Origin: Kiritimatiellia bacterium
GTDB lineage: Bacteria; Verrucomicrobiota; Kiritimatiellia; UBA8416; JADHWI01
Reading direction: 5' to 3'
DNA length: 64,000 nucleotides
Assembly: GCA_030744755.1 (NCBI GenBank)
Contig: JASLPY010000008.1
Span: 49,932 to 113,931, forward strand
Under the pieces are notes generated by a model that worked only from the letters and a program-made list of their open reading frames with translations, was not told the DNA's origin and searched no databases. Shown here piece after piece: positions 33,788-42,608 of the stretch (its first letter is position 1; each line of letters opens with the position of its first letter). The position numbers and the translations under genes are program-made.

Positions 33788-35527
33788 CTATTGATCTCCG
33801 AGGAAGTAGTTGTAATTCCGTGTGTCCTCTCCCTCAATGACCTCCCATGCGTCGTTGGCATCGCGGGCAGCGACGAGGCGTGTGCGGATCAGGGGATCTG
33901 AAACCATGGCACTCAGGCTGGACATCACCTGCAGGTGGCGGTCCTCATGACCTTCAGGCGTGACAATTAGCATAATGATCTCTACCAGTTTGCCATCGGG
34001 AAGGTCGTAATCAACACCATCCCGGAATATCCCCAAGACGCCCTGGATCTCCATCCCCTTCTTGATTCTTCCATGCGGTATAGCTACGCCATGACCGAGC
34101 GAAGTCGACAACTCTTTCTTCCGCTCGACGACCGACGCATACAACTCCTCGGGAGTAACATGTTCAACACGATGTGTACGGTAGAGCAGGTCCACCAGTT
34201 GGCGAAAGGCATCCCACTTGTCAAATGCCTTGAGGTCCGTAACGATGAACTCCTCGTGAAGAAACTCTACCAGTCGGGGTCTGTCCTTATCCCTTTCTCC
34301 AGACCGGCCCAGTGATTGGCGAGTAAGGAATGGCCCTATGATCTCATTGATGGTTACGGCGGCAATAATGATCGCACCCGTAGCCTTCGACAACGTCTCG
34401 GGTATGAGTTCGTCGCCTTCAATGAGCACAACCAACCCGATAGCGACGCCCGCCTGGGGCAGGAGTGCCAGCGGGATGTTCTTCCATATGCGCTGCGAGC
34501 ACCTGGCAAACCATCCGCCTGCCATGGCTCCTGCAGCTTTGCCCGCAAAACGGGCGAAGAAATACGCGATGCAGATCGGCCCGATACTCAGGAGGGAATC
34601 GATATGGAGTGATGCGCCCGCCATGGTAAAGAAACATATGTACAGAAGAGGCTCTATCGGCTCCAGCACGTTGAGTTGTTCTTCGCCAACCAGGGAGCTG
34701 TTTCCCAGGTAAACGCCGAAGAAGAGACTTGTCAGGAGAGGGCTCAGGCCGATGTATGAAGAAACGCTCGTGCAGAACATCACTGCAAAAAGAACGGTGC
34801 TGAAATTGTGAAACTTGGCATGGCGGACCAGCCGCTCGGTGATATGACCGGTTGCGAGCCCGATGATCACGGATCCAATCAGTTGCAGACCGGCACGGAG
34901 CATAACCAGATCGAGGCGCGGGACGGCCTCTTTGCTCAGGTAGTACCCATCGATCAGTATTCGCACTATTACGAACAGCACGATGCAGAGAATGTTATCG
35001 ATCGCCACTACGGAGAGGAGAGTCTTTACGAAAGGCCCCTTTGCCCGATTCTCTCTGACCACGGCGACCGTAGTTGCCGGTGCAGTCGCCGCAGAAATGA
35101 CACCGAGCAGCAAGGCTAGCGGCCAGCTTGCGTGAAACAGTTTGGCCACAAACACAACAATGGTCACGGAACAGATGACTTCAATCAGGGATATAGACAA
35201 GATCCGACGGAGCGCATTGTGTAGTCGCCTGTATGAAAGATGGCCACCTATGCTCACTGTAATTATGCCCATAGCGAGCGTTGTGATTGGCTGCAGGGCT
35301 TCGAATTCTGCGTTGCTGTTGATGATCTTCAGACATGACGGGCCCATCAATATGCCGCCAAGGATGTTTCCGGTGATGACCGGAACGTGCAGGAATTTCG
35401 CGAGTCTCCCACCCATGGCTCCTGCAATCAGGACCACTACTATGAGAAGCATAGGGTCCATGTCTCCGCCGAGAAGGGTATATTCCGAGAACTTCGCGAC
35501 TAAGTTGTCAATCATTGCAACGACCAT
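33788..35527 (-). CDS. Cation:proton antiporter (CPA2-type) fused to a PTS EIIA-2 domain
   Basis: Residues from about 25 to 410 form a Na+(K+)/H+ exchanger domain of 10-13 membrane helices (LLIVVVLIAGAMGGRLAKFL, GNILGGILMGPSCL, VISAATAPATTVAVVRENRA, SVVAIDNILCIVLFVIV). In place of the RCK domain of KefB-type proteins, the C-terminal 150 residues form a PTS EIIA type-2 (fructose/nitrogen) domain: LVDLLYRTHRVEHVTPEEL, SLGHGVAIPHGRIKKGMEI with the phosphorylatable His485, and LVEIIMLIVTPEGHEDRHL. This predicts ion exchange gated by PTS phosphorylation state. Such fusions are known in some phyla. Lone gene between exported enzymes. An ATG at 35515 is an alternative start. Confidence 0.9.
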   Translation of the reverse strand: MVVAMIDNLVAKFSEYTLLGGDMDPMLLIVVVLIAGAMGGRLAKFLHVPVITGNILGGILMGPSCLKIINSNAEFEALQPITTLAMGIITVSIGGHLSYRRLHNALRRILSISLIEVICSVTIVVFVAKLFHASWPLALLLGVISAATAPATTVAVVRENRAKGPFVKTLLSVVAIDNILCIVLFVIVRILIDGYYLSKEAVPRLDLVMLRAGLQLIGSVIIGLATGHITERLVRHAKFHNFSTVLFAVMFCTSVSSYIGLSPLLTSLFFGVYLGNSSLVGEEQLNVLEPIEPLLYICFFTMAGASLHIDSLLSIGPICIAYFFARFAGKAAGAMAGGWFARCSQRIWKNIPLALLPQAGVAIGLVVLIEGDELIPETLSKATGAIIIAAVTINEIIGPFLTRQSLGRSGERDKDRPRLVEFLHEEFIVTDLKAFDKWDAFRQLVDLLYRTHRVEHVTPEELYASVVERKKELSTSLGHGVAIPHGRIKKGMEIQGVLGIFRDGVDYDLPDGKLVEIIMLIVTPEGHEDRHLQVMSSLSAMVSDPLIRTRLVAARDANDAWEVIEGEDTRNYNYFLGDQ

Positions 35528-35590
35528 CCTTAGTATTCTCCGGCGGTGATGATACTGAATCCCCGGAAGGATTCAAGACTCCAAGTCCCA

Positions 35591-35608
35591 CTCAGGTTTG
35601 AACCTGAG
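35591..35608. promoter_or_regulatory. Perfect hairpin upstream of the antiporter gene
   Basis: CTCAGGTTTGAACCTGAG has 8-bp perfect arms and a 2-base loop. It lies in the 160-base gap between the antiporter start and the stop of the discoidin-like gene, so it could be a terminator of the latter or an operator of the former. Confidence 0.4.
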
Positions 35609-35687
35609 TTGACAGCCCCTTGAAAACCTGTACGCATCCTGCGCCAGTGGAAGCGTTCTGTGCCTGGGGAAATGAGCAAGGGTAGTC

Positions 35688-36629
35688 TTACTTTGCCGGC
35701 TTGCCCCAGGCTTCGACCTCTACGAATGCTGCGTACCCGCCTGCGACTTCGGCGACCATGTCGCAGAATCTCATCCCGGTTACAACGCGCTTCTTGATCG
35801 GAAACTCCTGGCGCTCGCCACTGTACTTTGGGTTGATTTCGACTTCGCTGCCGTCCGAGAACTCAACCGTTACATCCTTCCAGTGGTTGTACTGGTTGTC
35901 GTTATGACGTACGACGACGACCAGCTTGTCGACCTCGACAGGACGGCCGAACTCAATCGTAAGCTGCGGATCGGGATGATCGGCCGGGCGATAAGGTCCC
36001 CAACTCTGCCTTGGCCAGGTGTGATGGTCTCCAGTGGCTTCGACGAACCCGTCAATGGCGTTTCGTGCGGCGTATAGGGCAGCATCGCCCCATTCGCTGT
36101 TAGACGTGGCATGAGGGAAATACGTGCTTATGCCCCGGTGATCCATGGGGTTGAGAGCAAAGTTGCGATAGGCGTTGATCTCTTCCTTGGTGGCAGGGCG
36201 GGCGGTGATTACGTGTTTCTTTCCCTTGAAGGCTTCAGGCGGATATGGAGATATGTCGTTGTGCCAACCTTCAAGCCAGAGAGGAATCGTAAACTCTATC
36301 TTCGGTCTGTCGGGTACCGTCTTCTTGGGAGCGTACAGGATCGTTTCGGCGTAATGCTCGTCTACCTTCACAACCAGCTCCATTGAGTCCAACCAGTCAT
36401 CCCCGGATATCACGATCTTGTCGCCCTTAACGTACTCGCGATCCAGTTCGAGTTTGCCTTTTGTCGATTCCTTGACTGTTTTGGCCTCGGCATCGACCAG
36501 GGCGATCTTGATTGTGTCTTGGCCAAAGGCCTGGCCACCAAGGATGAAACTGCAGGCAAGTATTCCTGCGATGACGTCTGCTATTCCAACTGACCTGATA
36601 ATGCGCCGATACGTCTGTCCCCTATCCAT
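35688..36629 (-). CDS. Exported discoidin-like (F5/8 type C) carbohydrate-binding protein
   Basis: 313 residues with a signal peptide (VGIADVIAGILACSFILGGQAFG). The first half is beta-rich (IKIALVDAEAKTVKES...VISGDDWLDSMELVVKVDE). From about residue 165 the sequence is a discoidin-like jelly roll: GDAALYAARNAIDGFVEATG, WPRQSWGPYRPADHPDPQLT, IEFGRPVEVDKLVVVVRHND, HWKDVTVEFSDGSEVEI. This fold binds sugars or surfaces. No catalytic residues are evident. It is co-oriented with neighbouring secreted enzymes and may help attach them to substrate. Confidence 0.75.
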   Translation of the reverse strand: MDRGQTYRRIIRSVGIADVIAGILACSFILGGQAFGQDTIKIALVDAEAKTVKESTKGKLELDREYVKGDKIVISGDDWLDSMELVVKVDEHYAETILYAPKKTVPDRPKIEFTIPLWLEGWHNDISPYPPEAFKGKKHVITARPATKEEINAYRNFALNPMDHRGISTYFPHATSNSEWGDAALYAARNAIDGFVEATGDHHTWPRQSWGPYRPADHPDPQLTIEFGRPVEVDKLVVVVRHNDNQYNHWKDVTVEFSDGSEVEINPKYSGERQEFPIKKRVVTGMRFCDMVAEVAGGYAAFVEVEAWGKPAK

Positions 36630-36755
36630 TATGTCTCTCCTTGATTAGATACCACTACTCTGTGATTCCCTCCGGGAGTGATATCAACTTCCCGAAACCT
36701 GTCAACAACGAATCCAGTATGTGCTTCCACGATCCGGCGCTCATACCACCTCAGG

Positions 36756-38384
36756 CTACTCGCTTACATTCACTATCCTGAATCTGCGTTCTACATGCAC
36801 TGCGGTCTTAACGAATGGCTCCTTGCCGCGTCCGAACTGGTAGGCAACAATGCTGACTTCAATCGGATACTTCGCCCGACCTGGAATCTCCGTTATCCTT
36901 AATGTACGTCCGTCTACAATGGCGGGCCCGTAGGCGACGTAGTAATCGACCGGCAGCCCCGCATCGCTGACTGCCTTCAGCTCAACGGTATTCTGTCCCA
37001 CGGAAATGTCTTTCAGTTCGGGGAAGGTAATCGTTTGATTCTTGCCCTTGTTGAACGTTTTGAATCCTCGCGGCATCATGCCGACGTGTTCGGTATAGCG
37101 GTACTGATCATCGCCTGCGCTGTACGCCATGAATGTCGAACGGCCGGGTTCGTCCGCCGGGGAGAGGGCATCGAATTGGACTCGCACGGTGTCGGGTCCG
37201 GTCGCGATCAACGGGCCACCGACAGGTTTCACCTTGATCGGGATCGATGAATGGCCAACTGGCCGACCGGCAGTTGGCCATATGGGACCACGCCCGTTGT
37301 AGCGACCCGGAACCTTGTCCGAATAGGCGGGGTGAACCCGCAGGGTCTGTCCATCACCGACCCATGTTGGTTGGGTGAAGAAGAAGCGGGCACCCGCATC
37401 GACCCAGTATCGGTCTTCCCATTTCAGAAACTGATCTTCCCTGCCCGTTATCCCTGAGTGATAGGCATGCGTGGCGCCGGCCAGTTCTTCGTCAAAACAC
37501 CACATCGCGCCGACCGGGTCGCCACCATAGTCGGGTACCGGCGAGCCGGGCTCCCTCTTCTTCAAGTCAAACGAGCATAACCACCCTGATTCATATTCGA
37601 TTCTCTTTAGAACAATTGCCCTTTCGGCGTCAGCGTTCCCGGCTGGCGGGATGCGTGCCCGGGACGCTTTGCGGATGTATTGCGACAGGTAGGCTGCGTT
37701 TCGGTCGGACCATGCGAAATGTCCTGCTCCCGGCTCTACAATTGCAGAGGCAAGGCTTGTCGGGTGTCTTTTTCGATAGGCACGAAGTGTATCGAGGGCA
37801 CGTTCCCAACTCTCTACGCCATCCTCCGTCCGCATACGCCCGTGGAACTCATCGAATTGCCCCAGCATCGCCAGGGACGGGATGCCAGGGTCAATAGGTT
37901 TGTTGACGCTGGGCATACCGCCACGATACTGAATGAGAGCGATGCATCGTTCCGGCATAGCGGCTGCATGCGCCAACGCGGGTGGCCCACCCGCGGAATG
38001 TCCAACAAAGATCATCGGAGCGGTACACAACTCCTTATAGCCGGAAAGTGCCGCAAACGTGTCCAGCAAGGCTTGAATATCAGCCTGGCGAAGACTGCAC
38101 CGCATGAAGATGATAGCCAGTTTCTCGTCTTTGCACGCCCTCCGTATTTGCGGGTCCTTGACGAAGTGCTGCTCCATCAACGTCATGCCGCAGACGATCG
38201 CACCGCGTACCTGGTCCGCCTCCGGAGGTATCCAGAGAAAGGCTTGTTTCTTGAGCGTCTTGTCGCGCTGGGTAACTTCAATGTCGATCCGGTATTGGAA
38301 GACAGCCGGAGGCTTTTCGGCTGCCAGGCCTGAAGCGATTGACAACAAGAACACAAGCCACAGTACTTGTATGCCTCTAATCAT
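36756..38384 (-). CDS. Exported alpha/beta-hydrolase (esterase-like) with C-terminal beta domain
   Basis: 542 residues, signal peptide GIQVLWLVFLLSIASGLAAE. Residues 45-245 form an alpha/beta-hydrolase: FLWIPPEADQVRGAIVCGMT, nucleophile Ser130 in FVGHSAGGPPAL, a likely acid in LAMLGQFDEFHGRM and histidine in VEPGAGHFAWSD. The remaining 280 residues are beta-rich (DAGARFFFTQPTWVGDGQTL, VGQNTVELKAVSDAGLPVDY) and probably bind substrate or polysaccharide. A polysaccharide deacetylating or feruloyl-type esterase role is plausible in this setting, but no specific family is recognised with certainty. Confidence 0.75.
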   Translation of the reverse strand: MIRGIQVLWLVFLLSIASGLAAEKPPAVFQYRIDIEVTQRDKTLKKQAFLWIPPEADQVRGAIVCGMTLMEQHFVKDPQIRRACKDEKLAIIFMRCSLRQADIQALLDTFAALSGYKELCTAPMIFVGHSAGGPPALAHAAAMPERCIALIQYRGGMPSVNKPIDPGIPSLAMLGQFDEFHGRMRTEDGVESWERALDTLRAYRKRHPTSLASAIVEPGAGHFAWSDRNAAYLSQYIRKASRARIPPAGNADAERAIVLKRIEYESGWLCSFDLKKREPGSPVPDYGGDPVGAMWCFDEELAGATHAYHSGITGREDQFLKWEDRYWVDAGARFFFTQPTWVGDGQTLRVHPAYSDKVPGRYNGRGPIWPTAGRPVGHSSIPIKVKPVGGPLIATGPDTVRVQFDALSPADEPGRSTFMAYSAGDDQYRYTEHVGMMPRGFKTFNKGKNQTITFPELKDISVGQNTVELKAVSDAGLPVDYYVAYGPAIVDGRTLRITEIPGRAKYPIEVSIVAYQFGRGKEPFVKTAVHVERRFRIVNVSE

Positions 38385-38454
38385 GATCCAACCTGGCCCC
38401 TTGATGCAAACGTGAGGTGTTTCTCATCAGAGTTTACCGATAACCGATAACTGG

Positions 38455-40053
38455 TCATTTCCTCAAATCATAGCAGACCACCGTTCCCGTTTCGGTGCGA
38501 AGGAAAATACGCCCTGCGATAACCGGAGGTTCCATCAGCACCTGGTAGCTGGTGGTCAGCGGTTGTTGCGGCTTCCATGGGCCGGACAGCTTTTTGAACT
38601 TTGCCGGATCGGTCGGGTAGAGATTGAACGACGCCCGGCTGCCATGCGACCAGTCGATGCAGTGCAGCAGCTTGTCCTCGATTAACTGGAACCAGAAGTC
38701 ATTCTCACGTGGCTCGTCGACCAGCACCTCACCCGTGTCTTCGCGCGCAATTATGAAACGACGGTCGGTGGTTTTGTCCGGCCCGCCCGTGGTGTGATGG
38801 ACCAAGCCGTTGCGAATCACCGTACGTGGCCTGGCCACGCTGTCGCTCCAGGTAGGTGTCAGGAAATGCGGCTTGTCGGGCAGTGCCCAAACGCGGGTGG
38901 CGCCTTGCGGGGTGATCTTGTAGGCTCCGAGCAAGCCAAACGGGGCTTCCCCATCCGTATGTTTGGGTGCCGATCCATTGGGGTTCTCCTTCATGATCTT
39001 GCTGCCGACGTTGACCAGAACGTGATTCTTTGATGGCGCCAGGGTGTACTGCGTGGCATGCAAACCGTCGATTGTCCACAGGACTGTGCCGGCTGCTGGA
39101 TCGACCAGGTTCAGACGTGCCTCGCCGGGTTTGCCGCCCGTGGAGCAAAGCAAATACTCTTTCTCCTTGTGCGACCATACGGTTGGCGTGTTCCAGCGCG
39201 AGATGACCTTGGACAATTCCCATTTCTTATTGCCATTTGCCGGGTCCAACCCAATGAGTGTTTCTTGACGCGGTACGATGAGCGTTCCCCCGGCAAAGAC
39301 GAGTGATTGCTGCCAACCGTATCGGGCCGAGGCCTGCAGGACATGCGATTTGGCGAGATGTTTGTCGCGCTGCTCGATCATGCGTGTCTCGGGTTTCGTC
39401 TGCCACAGCTTTTTTCCATCGGCCGCCGCATACGCGAAAATGCGTCCGGTCGTGCCCATGCTGTAGACGGTGCCATCGGAGTAGACCGGCGCAACCTGGA
39501 ATCCGCCTCGCTTGCCGACTCCCCAGACGAACCCGCCCGGCTCTGATGCCTTCCAGAGGGTCTTGCCGCTCTTCGCGTCGAGCGCGATCAGCAAATCTTC
39601 GGCCTGGAGGTGGGCTTTAGCAGTTCCCCCGTACAGGGTCTCAACATCATAGAGCTTACCTGCAGGCCGGAATGTAGAGGCGAAGAGTTTGTCCTCGGCT
39701 ATGATCGGTGCCGCCCAGCCGCCGGGTGTGGCTACGGCGTCCGGGCCGAGGATGGCACGAATCTTGGCGGCTCCCCCCGCAGCGTCCTTTGCTTTGAAGG
39801 AGCCTGTCGTGTGTTTCGCCCGGCCAAAGTCCTTATCTTTGCTCTCCCAGACCAGTTTGACATCTGCAAGGTCATCAACCAGTTCGACTCCTGTTTGCGG
39901 TACGATAAAATTGCCGTAAGGGCCCTGCATTGAAGGCCAACCGAGTTTCCATGCATCTGCCTCCGAAATGACCTCCAGCTCCGCGGCTGGCATCTCACGA
40001 GGAGCGGTTAGAACAGTGAGAGCCAGTATCGACAAGCTTACAATCGTCTTCAT
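38455..40053 (-). CDS. Exported PQQ-like beta-propeller protein
   Basis: 532 residues with signal peptide (IVSLSILALTVLTAPREMPA). Repeated blades of the PQQ-binding-like type are seen: DLLIALDAKSGKTLWKASEP, GRIFAYAAADGKKLWQTKP, ETLIGLDPANGNKKWELSK, LNLVDPAAGTVLWTIDG and, at the end, GRIFLRTETGTVVCYDLRK. The A.DA..G...W signature in each blade is clear. Such proteins in PVC bacteria are often non-enzymatic or of unknown activity; residues needed for true quinoprotein dehydrogenase activity cannot be confirmed. Single gene, transcribed away from the repeat-rich 40-kb gap. Confidence 0.85.
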   Translation of the reverse strand: MKTIVSLSILALTVLTAPREMPAAELEVISEADAWKLGWPSMQGPYGNFIVPQTGVELVDDLADVKLVWESKDKDFGRAKHTTGSFKAKDAAGGAAKIRAILGPDAVATPGGWAAPIIAEDKLFASTFRPAGKLYDVETLYGGTAKAHLQAEDLLIALDAKSGKTLWKASEPGGFVWGVGKRGGFQVAPVYSDGTVYSMGTTGRIFAYAAADGKKLWQTKPETRMIEQRDKHLAKSHVLQASARYGWQQSLVFAGGTLIVPRQETLIGLDPANGNKKWELSKVISRWNTPTVWSHKEKEYLLCSTGGKPGEARLNLVDPAAGTVLWTIDGLHATQYTLAPSKNHVLVNVGSKIMKENPNGSAPKHTDGEAPFGLLGAYKITPQGATRVWALPDKPHFLTPTWSDSVARPRTVIRNGLVHHTTGGPDKTTDRRFIIAREDTGEVLVDEPRENDFWFQLIEDKLLHCIDWSHGSRASFNLYPTDPAKFKKLSGPWKPQQPLTTSYQVLMEPPVIAGRIFLRTETGTVVCYDLRK

Positions 40054-40235
40054 GATTGCTCCTTACTTGGTTTTGAGAACTGCAAAAGCTGACAGTACGT
40101 ATTCTTCTCCAACTCTTGTCTTTGCATGGGACCTCACGAGGTCGTTAACCAGTGCTACTTGATGGTACACACGGGTCTATTCAAAAAAGAAGTGCTATTG
40201 TCACCTCGCTGCACATTCTTGTAGCAGAATTCGCC

Positions 40236-40387
40236 TGAATTCAGATCTCCTGTGGTCAGTCACGTCTGCATCTGCTAATCTGAATCCTCACCCTCCTCCT
40301 GCGCCTGCGGCGCATCCGGCGTGGCAAGCGGATTCAGCTACGGGGGAGGGGATTAAGGTTCTTGTAGCTGGATTCGTTAGAATTCAG
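40236..40387. repeat. Repeat block left of the SGNH-like gene (REP copies A3 and A4)
   Basis: GAATTCAGATCTCCTGTGG and ACGTCTGCATCTG lead into a 65-bp long-type palindrome (40280-40344: CTGAATCC...GGATTCAG, CTACGGG), then a short inverted-orientation copy CTGGATTCGTTAGAATTCAG (40368-40387). The lead-in and long palindrome recur at 41269-41377 in the same orientation. Confidence 0.8.
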
Positions 40388-40405
40388 AGGATGAAAGGAA
40401 ACACT

Positions 40406-41257
40406 GTGAAAACCAGAGTACATACATCGATAATCGTTTTGTGTGCGGTACTGCTCAGCCTGCCCATATCAAGTGCCTATACCGCTGAGAAGAATGCTGC
40501 CACCGATGCAAAAGGTCACAACTGCCTCTTTATCGGACACAGCTTCTTCATCCCTGTAGCGCCCGTGTTTAAGGATTTTGCCCAGAAAGCCGGGATTGAT
40601 GATCATTCGCAGCAGACGGTGTTTTCCGGAGGAGCATCAGGCGCGCCCGGCAGCCTGTGGCAGAATCCACAGAAGAGAACCAGAATCCAGGGAGTCCTGA
40701 ATACGGGCAAGGTCGATCTACTGGGCATGACCTACTACAATCGCAGCAACAGTTCACTTGGTGACTACAGGCAATGGATCGACTACGCCCTGAAGCAAAA
40801 TCCCCAAACGCAATTCTTCATCGGCCTTGCCTGGGGACGGATCGTGAACAAAGAAAGAAAACGACGAGATCTCAAAGAATACACTGCAAGTGGTCATGCC
40901 TACCACGAGGCAACACACAGGAGCATCGTTCTTAAATTGCGGGAATTGTACCCTGACAACCGCATCCTGTGTTGTTACTACGGTATGGCGTCGGGTGAAT
41001 TACGGAAGCGGTTCAATGCAGGCGAACTGAAGAAGACCAAGCAGCTCGTGGGCCAGGCGTCTTCCGTGTACAGGGATGGGATGGGCCATGCCGGCGAGAT
41101 CCTCAAGAGCGTCAGCGCGCTGGTCTGGCTCTCCACTATTTACGATATAGAACCCTCAGAAGTGGATCTGCAGCTCAAAGACGATGCAGAGGACCCCATT
41201 CCCATTGCCACAGCAGTTATAGCCAACGAAGCGAAGCATAATGCGGGTTCCCTGTAG
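40406..41257 (+). CDS. Exported SGNH/GDSL-hydrolase-like protein
   Basis: About 283 residues, signal peptide HTSIIVLCAVLLSLPISSAY. Block I resembles SGNH hydrolases (CLFIGHSFFIPVAPVFKDFA, Ser in GHSFF). A C-terminal SSVYRDGMGHAGEILKSVSA has the D-x-x-H of block V (Asp-Gly-Met-Gly-His region). Asn residues of block III are plausible in MTYYNRSNSSLG. It could be a carbohydrate acetylesterase, though identity to known families looks low. I use GTG 40406 (GAAAGGA upstream); ATG 40391 is the alternative. Its stop codon TAG is provided by the edge of a REP-like repeat, and near-identical repeat blocks flank the gene on both sides. Confidence 0.6.
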   Translation: MKTRVHTSIIVLCAVLLSLPISSAYTAEKNAATDAKGHNCLFIGHSFFIPVAPVFKDFAQKAGIDDHSQQTVFSGGASGAPGSLWQNPQKRTRIQGVLNTGKVDLLGMTYYNRSNSSLGDYRQWIDYALKQNPQTQFFIGLAWGRIVNKERKRRDLKEYTASGHAYHEATHRSIVLKLRELYPDNRILCCYYGMASGELRKRFNAGELKKTKQLVGQASSVYRDGMGHAGEILKSVSALVWLSTIYDIEPSEVDLQLKDDAEDPIPIATAVIANEAKHNAGSL

Positions 41258-41377
41258 CTGGATTCATTAGAATTCAGATCTTTTGTGGATAGTTACGTCT
41301 GCATCTGAGAGTCTGAATCCTCACCCTCCTCCTGCGCCTGCGGCGCATCCGGGGTGGCAAGCGGATCCAGCTACGGG
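41258..41377. repeat. Repeat block right of the SGNH-like gene (REP copies A5 and A6)
   Basis: The short copy CTGGATTCATTAGAATTCAG (41258-41277, inverted) is followed by GATCTTTTGTGG and ACGTCTGCATCTG, and a 65-bp long-type palindrome at 41313-41377. It repeats the arrangement found left of the gene. Confidence 0.8.
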
Positions 41378-41414
41378 AGGCGGATTCGGTTACAAGTATC
41401 TCCGTGACCCGCTC

Positions 41415-42329
41415 CTACTGCTCCTGGTCAGGGACGAGGGCCGGAGCCGGCTGGGGGTTCAGCTTGGCGCTGGGTGTCATATCACCGTCCAAATCTCCCA
41501 AGGCAAACTGGATTCCGTCCAGGTAGAACTGCATCAGGGTCGGATTCCACCATATCTCGGCCCGGTGCCCCAGCGAAGAATAGAAGATTCGCCCTTTGCC
41601 GTGCTGCTTGACCCATGCCACGGCATAGTCCTTGTCCTCGCGCTTGCCACGGGCAGGGTTCTTGTTCATGTCCAGGCTCAAGAGCACGCGAAGCTTCTCG
41701 CGCGTGTAGGTCCCCTTGTTGAACTGGTAGATCTCGTCATTGACCATGAATCCCTTGCCCTCGAACACGCTGCAGAGAGGATGCTCTGGGTCGTCCAGTT
41801 TTATGCCGACGTTCATGGACCAGGGATGTCCCGTGAAGAAACCGCCGAACACCTTGCCTGCTCGATTATCGGTGGCCGCATGAAATCCGAAGAGCCCGCC
41901 ACCGTTGCTGACGTACTCATCGAGATTGTCCGCAAGTTCCTTGCCGTTGGCAGCTTTCCCGCCTCCGCCTGTCGAGTTGTTGTGGCAGACCGCATCGAAC
42001 TGCTTCAGGTATTCCGGCACCATGACTTCGGGCAGTTTCTTGGCATCATATACGAAAGTCAGTTCGAACGCGCCGGTGTTCTCGGCCATGAGCTCCATCG
42101 CCTTCTCGCCGGCAAAGCGTCCGGCATTGTGGCTCTGGTACGACAGGACGAGGATTTTGTGCCGCTTTGACGGCTTGACTCTCGCCTTTTTTGGGACAGC
42201 GGCAGCTATCTTCTTCGCTGTGTCATCGTTGACACGAGGCTTCTTGTCCTGCGCGTAGCTAGTGAGCTGTCCCAGCACGAGAAGAAGTCCGATTACCATG
42301 GTGAGATTCCTGCGTCTTGGCTGCATCAT
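41415..42329 (-). CDS. Exported ThuA-like protein
   Basis: 304 residues. Signal peptide (LTMVIGLLLVLGQLTSYAQ), then a ThuA (trehalose-utilisation, amidotransferase-fold) domain: HKILVLSYQSHNAGRFAGEK, FDAVCHNNSTGGGG, YVSNGGGLFGFHAATDN, AGKVFGGFFTGHPWSMNVG, and GRIFYSSLGHRAEIWWNPTL. It is a paralogue of the ThuA part of the protein at 9383-10873, without the DUF1080 part. Single minus-strand gene between REP-like blocks. In PVC genomes these are co-inherited with sugar oxidoreductases; its own activity is not established. Confidence 0.88.
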   Translation of the reverse strand: MMQPRRRNLTMVIGLLLVLGQLTSYAQDKKPRVNDDTAKKIAAAVPKKARVKPSKRHKILVLSYQSHNAGRFAGEKAMELMAENTGAFELTFVYDAKKLPEVMVPEYLKQFDAVCHNNSTGGGGKAANGKELADNLDEYVSNGGGLFGFHAATDNRAGKVFGGFFTGHPWSMNVGIKLDDPEHPLCSVFEGKGFMVNDEIYQFNKGTYTREKLRVLLSLDMNKNPARGKREDKDYAVAWVKQHGKGRIFYSSLGHRAEIWWNPTLMQFYLDGIQFALGDLDGDMTPSAKLNPQPAPALVPDQEQ

Positions 42330-42412
42330 GACGTATCTCCTTTGCGTTGCTTTGTTCGCTGAATCCTAGAGCACGGCAGTGCTCAATGCAACGTGGTTTC
42401 CATGGAGCTTCT

Positions 42413-42598
42413 CCGAATCCTAACCCTCCTCCTGCGCCTGCGGCGCATACGGCGTGGCACGCGGATCCGGTTACGGGAGTGGATGCCGGTAAGCGCACGT
42501 ATCGGAACTGCCTTGTAGCTGAATTCGCCTGCCCTCCATAGCCTCTTGTCCCCCGAAGCCTCGGCGAAGGAGGATGGCGACGGAGGGTGAGGATTCAG
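42413..42598. repeat. REP-like pair A7 (forward) and A8 (reverse, longer interior)
   Basis: A7 is CCGAATCC (42413) to GGATCCGG plus TTACGGG (42477). A8, read on the minus strand, starts CTGAATCCTCACCCTCC and ends GAATTCAGCTAC (42519-42598), with a different GC-rich hairpin interior. The two are in inverted orientation, filling the gap between genes. Confidence 0.75.
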
Positions 42599-42608
42599 AT
42601 CCCCGGTG

